64,000 nucleotides of DNA from Tessaracoccus sp. MC1679. GTDB lineage: Bacteria > Actinomycetota > Actinomycetes > Propionibacteriales > Propionibacteriaceae. Below the pieces are notes generated by a model, which made no database searches, had not been told where the DNA came from, and worked only from the letters and a program-made list of their open reading frames with translations. This document shows, piece after piece, positions 59,708 to 64,000 of this stretch (the stretch's first letter is position 1; every line of letters begins with the position of its first letter). The position numbers and the translations under genes are program-made. Location of the stretch: NCBI RefSeq assembly GCF_014164775.1, contig NZ_JACJGB010000008.1, positions 163,131 through 227,130 on the forward strand, written 5' to 3'.

Positions 59708-61141
59708 TCAGCGCGGCGCGTGGACCGACAGCAACCAGTCGACAGCCTGCCGAGCGGTCCACCCACCGGGATACAGGGCCGACAGCGCCTTGGCGCCGTC
59801 CAGGTCCTGCCCGAGGGTGACCGCAGGCTGCTCCTGGTAGCCGTCCTTACGGAGCTGCCCAAGACCGATGTTGGCCATCAGAGCGTTGCAGAGGCACTTG
59901 CGCCCCACCGTGTCCTCTTCGGAGCCGCCCTTGCGGAGGTAGGGCTTGAGGGGCTCCGACGGGCATCGGTAGGTGATCGACTTGTCTGGGCGCTCGACAG
60001 GGATGCGGAGGTACCCGAGGTCGCAGATGCGTTCCCGCGCCTGGTAGACGTCCTCCTCGGAGAGGGTGTCGGCCAGTTGGGCCACCTTGAAGGGGAAGCC
60101 GGTCGGCGACGCGCGCGGATCGTTGCGCACCACCAAGTCACCGGACTCCAGCTCGGCCATCAACTGCTGCCGGATGGCAGGGGTGAGGCCGGACTCGTCC
60201 GCCAGTGCGAACAAGGTGCCGATCTGCACGCCCTCGGCGCCTGCGGCGCGAGCCTCCGCGACCTTCTCCGGGGTGGCGTAGCCGCCGGCAACCCAGAACG
60301 GCAGGCCCACGCGGGCGATCTTGCTCAGGTCCGCGTCGTCCCTCGGCCCGTAGATCGGGTCCCCGGCCTCGTCGAGGACACGCACGCCGCGCGGCGGGGA
60401 GCTGTGCCCACCGGCGCGGGGGCCCTCGACGATGAAGCCATCGGGACGGATCTCGGGGTCGCGGTTGAGGTAGTCCGCGAGCACATGGAGGGTGACGATC
60501 GCGAGGAAGTTGGGGCGCCGCAGGGCGGGCAGCTCGTCGCCCATGGCGGTGACCGGGTTGAGGGAAGCCGTGTGGGTCGTCGTGGAGTTGACCACGTCGA
60601 TGGTGAGGTGGCCGGTGCGGCCGGCCGCGAACTCGGTGAGCAGCCTGGGGATCTCGCGCGGCACCCCGGCGCCCATGATCACGTAGTCGACGTCGGCCAG
60701 CATCGCGCCGAGGATGGCGGACAGGCTGGCGGTCTGGATCTTTTCCAACATGTTGATCCCGACCAGGCCGGAGTGCCGCTCCTTGGCCAGCCAGACCTCG
60801 GAGAAGTTGCCGACGAGGTTGAGCTCGATGGCCGCCCGCCTCGGCGAGATCGTGAGGGTGGGGTGCGGGCGGTACGGCTGGCCGGGGGCGCGGCCGCCTT
60901 CGAGGAAGTAGGTGTCGAGGATCCGCTGGGCCATCGCGGGCGACGGGAAGTGCGCCAGCGCACGGCGGCGGTGTCCGCCAGGATCGCCGTCCTGCAGCAC
61001 CCGGGCCAGCACGCCGTCGAGGGCGGTGCCGGAGACGACGCCGAGTTCGCCGCACTGGGAGACCTCGCGGGCCAGCTTCCAGGACGACACTGCGACGCCC
61101 ATGCCGCCCTGAATCACGGTCGGGGGATGTGTGATGGGCAC
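59708..61141 (-). CDS. nitronate monooxygenase-like FMN enzyme
   Basis: A 477-residue TIM-barrel flavoprotein of the 2-nitropropane dioxygenase family. TVIQGGMGVAVSSWKLAREV is the N-terminal FMN loop, VDYVIMGAGVPREIP and FIVEGPRAGGHSS hold the catalytic-His region, and FWVAGGYATPEKVAEARAAGAEGVQIGTLFAL is the phosphate site. The C-terminus carries a cysteine-bearing extension (RCPSEPL, GRKCLCNALMANIG) seen in the longer relatives, whose substrate is unproved. GTG 61141 has GGAG seven bases upstream. Two palindromes stand before it. Other FMN-dependent roles, such as enoyl reduction, are possible. Confidence 0.82.
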   Translation of the reverse strand: MPITHPPTVIQGGMGVAVSSWKLAREVSQCGELGVVSGTALDGVLARVLQDGDPGGHRRRALAHFPSPAMAQRILDTYFLEGGRAPGQPYRPHPTLTISPRRAAIELNLVGNFSEVWLAKERHSGLVGINMLEKIQTASLSAILGAMLADVDYVIMGAGVPREIPRLLTEFAAGRTGHLTIDVVNSTTTHTASLNPVTAMGDELPALRRPNFLAIVTLHVLADYLNRDPEIRPDGFIVEGPRAGGHSSPPRGVRVLDEAGDPIYGPRDDADLSKIARVGLPFWVAGGYATPEKVAEARAAGAEGVQIGTLFALADESGLTPAIRQQLMAELESGDLVVRNDPRASPTGFPFKVAQLADTLSEEDVYQARERICDLGYLRIPVERPDKSITYRCPSEPLKPYLRKGGSEEDTVGRKCLCNALMANIGLGQLRKDGYQEQPAVTLGQDLDGAKALSALYPGGWTARQAVDWLLSVHAPR

Positions 61142-61168
61142 TGATGATCTCCTCACAAATGGTGTTCC

Positions 61169-61197
61169 TACGGTACCGTAACTTACGGATGCGTAAG
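61169..61197. promoter_or_regulatory. paired palindromes in front of the nitronate monooxygenase gene
   Basis: TACGGTACCGTA at 61169-61180 is a perfect 12-base palindrome. CTTACGGATGCGTAAG at 61182-61197 has six-base arms. The second has the look of a TetR-family operator. They lie 28-56 bases upstream of GTG 61141, where the promoter must be. No regulator gene is adjacent. Confidence 0.5.
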
Positions 61198-61218
61198 AAT
61201 CGACTCCGGGGTCCACGG

Positions 61219-61395
61219 TTACCCGGTCTTCAGGGCGCCTCCGAGGGTGGCCCCTCCGCGCGATCTCCCTCCCCCGTCATCAACAGCCACGTGGTCATGA
61301 CGCATCACAAAGAGGTCGATCCCCTGGGCCGCGCAGAACTCCTCGAGGCCACCGTCGGCCCGGATCTCGGCGAGCAACTGCGCTGTGGTCCGCAT
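61219..61395 (-). CDS. small hypothetical protein (58 residues)
   Basis: A possible small gene, MRTTAQLLAEIRADGG at the start, then LEEFCAAQGIDLFVMRHDH and a glycine-rich tail. The phrase LEEFCAAQGI recalls the beginning of MNT-type nucleotidyltransferases, so it may be a remnant of one; this is weak. In its favour, TACGAT stands six bases before the ATG at 61395, the leaderless pattern used elsewhere in the window. Confidence 0.3.
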   Translation of the reverse strand: MRTTAQLLAEIRADGGLEEFCAAQGIDLFVMRHDHVAVDDGGGRSRGGATLGGALKTG

Positions 61396-61553
61396 GGGGT
61401 CATCGTAGACGGGCAGGCACTTGGCGGTGCGTGAGAGGATGACGCCACCGTCGATTCGAAGGATTCCCGGCCGAGAGCCCCCCGCGCCGGCCGCGGACCG
61501 GCTCGTCGGGTACCGGGAGTCGTTGGGCAGCGCGGCGGCCGGTCCCGTGTGAC

Positions 61554-61642
61554 GGGTTTGAGCAAATGGCACGGCTCGCGGTCAGCTCCGCGCTCAAGAC
61601 GAGCGTGGCCTCCGTCGCGAGTCGTGCCATTTGCTCAAACCC
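61554..61642. repeat. long inverted repeat upstream of the MoeZ-like gene
   Basis: A 27-base arm at 61554-61580 pairs with 61616-61642, with a single G-T wobble, around a 35-base loop. It holds GAGCAAATGGCACG and its inverse. It is unlike P1/P2 in sequence but similar in strength. It ends 36 bases before the -10 of the next gene. Confidence 0.9.
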
Positions 61643-61677
61643 CCTACCGGGCGGGGGCTCTCCGAAGAATGCGAGGG

Positions 61678-61683
61678 TAGGCT
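61678..61683 (+). promoter_or_regulatory. -10 element of a leaderless promoter
   Basis: TAGGCT, seven bases before GTG 61691. It decides that start against an in-frame codon at 61631. Confidence 0.5.
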
Positions 61684-61690
61684 CGAATGC

Positions 61691-62830
61691 GTGACAGCCC
61701 CGCTCGTTGAACCCGGCCCGGAGCTCACCCGCGCCCAGCTCACCCGCTACTCGCGGCACCTGCTGGTCCCCGGCATGGGCATCGAGGCCCAGCGGCGCCT
61801 GCTCGCCGCGCGGGTCGCGGTCGTCGGCGCCGGCGGGCTCGGGAGCCCGATCCTGGCCTACCTCGCCGCTGCCGGCGTCGGGCACCTCACGGTCATCGAC
61901 GACGACGTGGTGGACGCCAGCAACCTCCAGCGGCAGATCATCCACCGCGACAATGCAGTCGGCCTCCCCAAGGTGGACTCCGCCGCCGCGTTCGTGACCG
62001 GCCTGAACCCAGACGTCACCGTCGCCACCCAGCGCACCCGCATCACCCCTGACAACGCCCGCAACCTCTTCGAAGGCCACCACCTCGTCCTCGACGGGGC
62101 CGACAACTTCCCCACCCGCTACGCCGTCTCCGACGCCTGCGCCCAGCTCGGACTCCCCGTGGTCTGGGCCGCGGTGCTGCAGTTCGACGCCCAGGTGTCG
62201 TCCTTCGTGCCCGGCCGCCCGGAGTCGGTCACCCTCCGCGACCTCTACCCGGTCCCGCCCCGCCCGGAGGACGTCCCGTCGTGCGCCGAGGCCGGTGTGC
62301 TGGGCGCGCTGGTGGGCCAGGTGGGGTCCATCATGGCCGCGGAGGCGGTCAAGCTGATCTGTGGATTCGGCGACCCCCTCGTCGGCCGCATCCTCCTCAT
62401 CGACGCGCTCACCCAGCGCACCCGCGAGGTGCCGCTGCGCCCCGCACCCCCCGTCGTCCATACCCGCCCCCACACCCACCCCCACACAGCGGAGGCCCCC
62501 ATGACACTGAACGAGCTCACCGTCGAGGACGTCGCCGCCATCCTGGAGAATCCCGCGCGGCCCACGCTCCTGGACGTCCGCGAGCCCGCGGAGCACGCGC
62601 TGGGCACGATTCCCGGCTCGCTGGCGGTGCCGCTCGGCGAGGTGCTGACCTGGGACCGGTTGGACGACAACCTTCCCGACGGCCCCGTCATCGTCTACTG
62701 CAAGATCTCACCCCGCGCGCGCCGCGCCGCGGCGCACCTCATCGGGCTCGGCCACCCTGATGTGTCGCTGATGGAGGGCGGCATGATCGCGTGGGGCGAA
62801 CGGATCGACCCGAGCTTCCCCCACTACTGA
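61691..62830 (+). CDS. moeZ: MoeZ-like adenylyltransferase/sulfurtransferase (ThiF + rhodanese)
   Basis: 379 residues. The ThiF/MoeB domain (1-255) activates the C-terminus of a small sulfur-carrier protein. RYSRHLLVPGMG, VVGAGGLGSPILAYLAAAGVG, DDDVVDASNLQRQ and DGADNFPTRY bind ATP, and PSCAEAGVLG holds the conserved Cys. After a histidine/proline-rich linker (about 258-275) comes a rhodanese domain (about 280-379), LLDVREPAEHALGTIPGS and the active-site loop VIVYCKISPRARRAA. The combination serves molybdopterin, thiamine or thiocarboxylate synthesis in actinobacteria. A partner gene follows 16 bases downstream. Confidence 0.88.
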   Translation: MTAPLVEPGPELTRAQLTRYSRHLLVPGMGIEAQRRLLAARVAVVGAGGLGSPILAYLAAAGVGHLTVIDDDVVDASNLQRQIIHRDNAVGLPKVDSAAAFVTGLNPDVTVATQRTRITPDNARNLFEGHHLVLDGADNFPTRYAVSDACAQLGLPVVWAAVLQFDAQVSSFVPGRPESVTLRDLYPVPPRPEDVPSCAEAGVLGALVGQVGSIMAAEAVKLICGFGDPLVGRILLIDALTQRTREVPLRPAPPVVHTRPHTHPHTAEAPMTLNELTVEDVAAILENPARPTLLDVREPAEHALGTIPGSLAVPLGEVLTWDRLDDNLPDGPVIVYCKISPRARRAAAHLIGLGHPDVSLMEGGMIAWGERIDPSFPHY

Positions 62831-62846
62831 TGCGACACTGGTTCCC

Positions 62847-63086
62847 ATGGCGACGGTGAGGTACTTCGCCGCGGCCGCCGAGGCCGCGGGCACAGAGCAG
62901 GAACAGGTGGCGGCCCCCACGCTGGGCGCGCTCCTGGCGGACCTGCGCTCGCGGCACGGGGCGAGGCTGTCGCGGGTGCTGGAGGTCAGCTCCGTCCTCC
63001 ACGACGGCCAATACGTGGAGGACCCAGCCACCCCGCTGGCCGACGACGCCCTCCTGGACGTCCTCCCGCCCTTCGCCGGCGGCTGA
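62847..63086 (+). CDS. MoaD/ThiS-family sulfur carrier
   Basis: A 79-residue ubiquitin-like protein ending in Gly-Gly (PPFAGG), the residue pair that is adenylated and thiocarboxylated. ATVRYFAAAAEAAG and VLHDGQYVEDPATPLADDALLDVLPP follow the MoaD pattern. It lies directly after the MoeZ-like gene, its probable activator. It could feed molybdopterin synthase or another sulfur-using enzyme; no moaE is in the window. Confidence 0.88.
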   Translation: MATVRYFAAAAEAAGTEQEQVAAPTLGALLADLRSRHGARLSRVLEVSSVLHDGQYVEDPATPLADDALLDVLPPFAGG

Positions 63087-63100
63087 CGGCGGGTTCGACG

Positions 63101-63970
63101 ATGGCCGTGCTGATCGACCCGCCCCGCTGGCCGGCGCACGGCACCGTGTTCGGCCATCTCGTCTCGGACGCGTCCCTCGACGAACTCCACGACTTCGCCG
63201 CGCGCGCGGGCATCCCGCCCAGGGCGTTCGACCACGACCACTACGACGTGCCGGTGTCGCGCTATGACGAGCTCGTCTCCGCCGGGGCCCTCCCGCTGGA
63301 TGAGCGGGAGCTGGTGCGCCGGCTGGCCGCCTCCGGCCTGCGGGTGCGCGTCCACGAGAAGACCCCCACCCGCCCGGCGGCCCGCGTCGCCGTCGTCACC
63401 GCATGGGAGCGTCTCCGTCTGCCGACGACCCTCCGCGACGACCTCGTCGCCCGATGGTCGGAGCCTCACCGCCACTACCACGACGTCCGCCACCTCGCGC
63501 AGTGCCTCACCGCCCTCGGGCAGTTGGGGTGCCGGGACGGAGTCGTCGAGCTCGCGGCATGGTTCCACGACTCCGTCTACGACGGTGTGCCCGGGGATGA
63601 CGAGGAGCGTTCGGCCGCGTTCGCCGAGTCGTCGCTGGGTGGGCTGATTCCGGCCGACGACGTGGCTCAGGTGTCGCGGCTGGTGAGGATGACCGCCACC
63701 CACGCCCCCGACGACGAGCGCGGGGCGCTGCTGTCCGACGCGGACCTCTCGATCCTCGGCCAGATCCCCGGCCGCTACCACGTCTACGTCCGCGACGTCC
63801 GGCTGGACTACGCCCACGTCGACGACGACGCCTGGAGGGTGGGGCGGGCGGAGGTGTTACGGCACCTGCTCGCGATGGAGCCCCTGTTCCGCACCACCGG
63901 GGGCCGCGATCTGTGGGGGTCGCGGGCGCGAGAGAACCTGGCCGCAGAGCTCGCCCGACTCATCGCCTGA
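63101..63970 (+). CDS. DUF4031 fused to HD-type phosphohydrolase
   Basis: 289 residues in two parts. Residues 1-80 are DUF4031 (VLIDPPRWPAHGTVFGHLVSD, RAGIPPRAFDHDHYDVP, YDELVSAGALPL), a small domain with no known activity. Residues about 95-289 resemble the predicted metal-dependent HD phosphohydrolases of COG4339. HRHYHDVRHLAQCL and AAWFHDSVYDG give the HD pair, EERSAAFAESSL follows, and MTATHAP and LLSDADLSILG supply the remaining metal ligands. ATG 63101 follows the sulfur carrier by 14 bases. Substrate is unknown; a nucleotide phosphate is possible. Confidence 0.8.
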   Translation: MAVLIDPPRWPAHGTVFGHLVSDASLDELHDFAARAGIPPRAFDHDHYDVPVSRYDELVSAGALPLDERELVRRLAASGLRVRVHEKTPTRPAARVAVVTAWERLRLPTTLRDDLVARWSEPHRHYHDVRHLAQCLTALGQLGCRDGVVELAAWFHDSVYDGVPGDDEERSAAFAESSLGGLIPADDVAQVSRLVRMTATHAPDDERGALLSDADLSILGQIPGRYHVYVRDVRLDYAHVDDDAWRVGRAEVLRHLLAMEPLFRTTGGRDLWGSRARENLAAELARLIA

Positions 63971-64000
63971 CCTCAGCTCCACGGAGCCGCACGTCCCCCC

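Noticed and set aside
60492..61144. open frames antisense to the nitronate monooxygenase-like gene
   Set aside because: They are reverse-strand shadows without motifs or ribosome-binding sites.
1..64000. tRNA, rRNA or riboswitch genes
   Set aside because: I saw no cloverleaf with CCA-type 3' end, no rRNA core sequence and no known riboswitch core. A covariance search such as tRNAscan-SE or Infernal would settle this.

Overview
The window is high-GC DNA from an actinomycete. Many genes have a -10 hexamer of the TANNNT type only 6-7 bases before the start codon, which is the actinobacterial leaderless layout. The fhaA-fhaB-pstP-rodA-pbpA-pknB / trpG / DUF881 / crgA block is the arrangement seen around pknB in mycobacteria and relatives. 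MeaB (methylmalonyl-CoA metabolism) and the Ceb-type sugar operon would fit Propionibacteriales, but the species cannot be fixed from the sequence alone.

Positions 1-25.3 kb hold a large surface-polysaccharide locus. It contains about a dozen glycosyltransferases of four structural kinds (GT2, GT4, CgeB-like and a GT-D fold enzyme), a PglK/MsbA-like ABC flippase, and a three-domain CBS-NeuB-TIM-barrel sialic-acid-type synthase preceded by an 11-G tract. It also has a Wzy-like membrane protein, a Wzz/BY-kinase, an initiating polyprenyl-phosphate sugar transferase and a fused RmlC-RmlD. A complete IS1380-family element (1892-3567, TTAG target duplication) sits inside it. The locus runs without a gap into a four-gene, translationally coupled cassette (25.3-27.5 kb) of nucleotidyltransferase, PqqD-like, HprK-like kinase and PqqD-like proteins. 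No precursor peptide or radical SAM partner is visible.

Positions 27.5-32.4 kb hold hexuronate and sugar catabolism genes that look damaged. A glycoside hydrolase family 3 gene and a uronate isomerase are cut at one shared junction near 29.53 kb, and the following mannitol/fructuronate dehydrogenase carries two -1 frameshifts. meaB follows. Positions 34.6-46.8 kb hold the cell-division and peptidoglycan signalling operon, trpG/pabA, a DUF881 gene, crgA, a HAD phosphatase and lysS.

Positions 47.6-53.3 kb hold a cellobiose-type cebEFG-bglC-cebR operon with a promoter and twin LacI-type operators. A DMT transporter follows, then the NAD de novo operon nadABC with a divergent NrtR regulator. Positions 58.6-64 kb hold an AbiEi/DUF559-type gene bracketed by two related long palindromes, a nitronate monooxygenase-like gene, a MoeZ-MoaD pair and a DUF4031-HD fusion.

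The large intergenic gaps (33.4-34.6, 42.0-42.7 and 46.8-47.6 kb) are packed with repeats. The most striking is a family of four ~255-265 bp elements whose two predicted stems keep pairing through compensatory changes. That family, the palindrome-bracketed nuclease-like gene and the PqqD/HprK cassette are the best candidates for undescribed biology.
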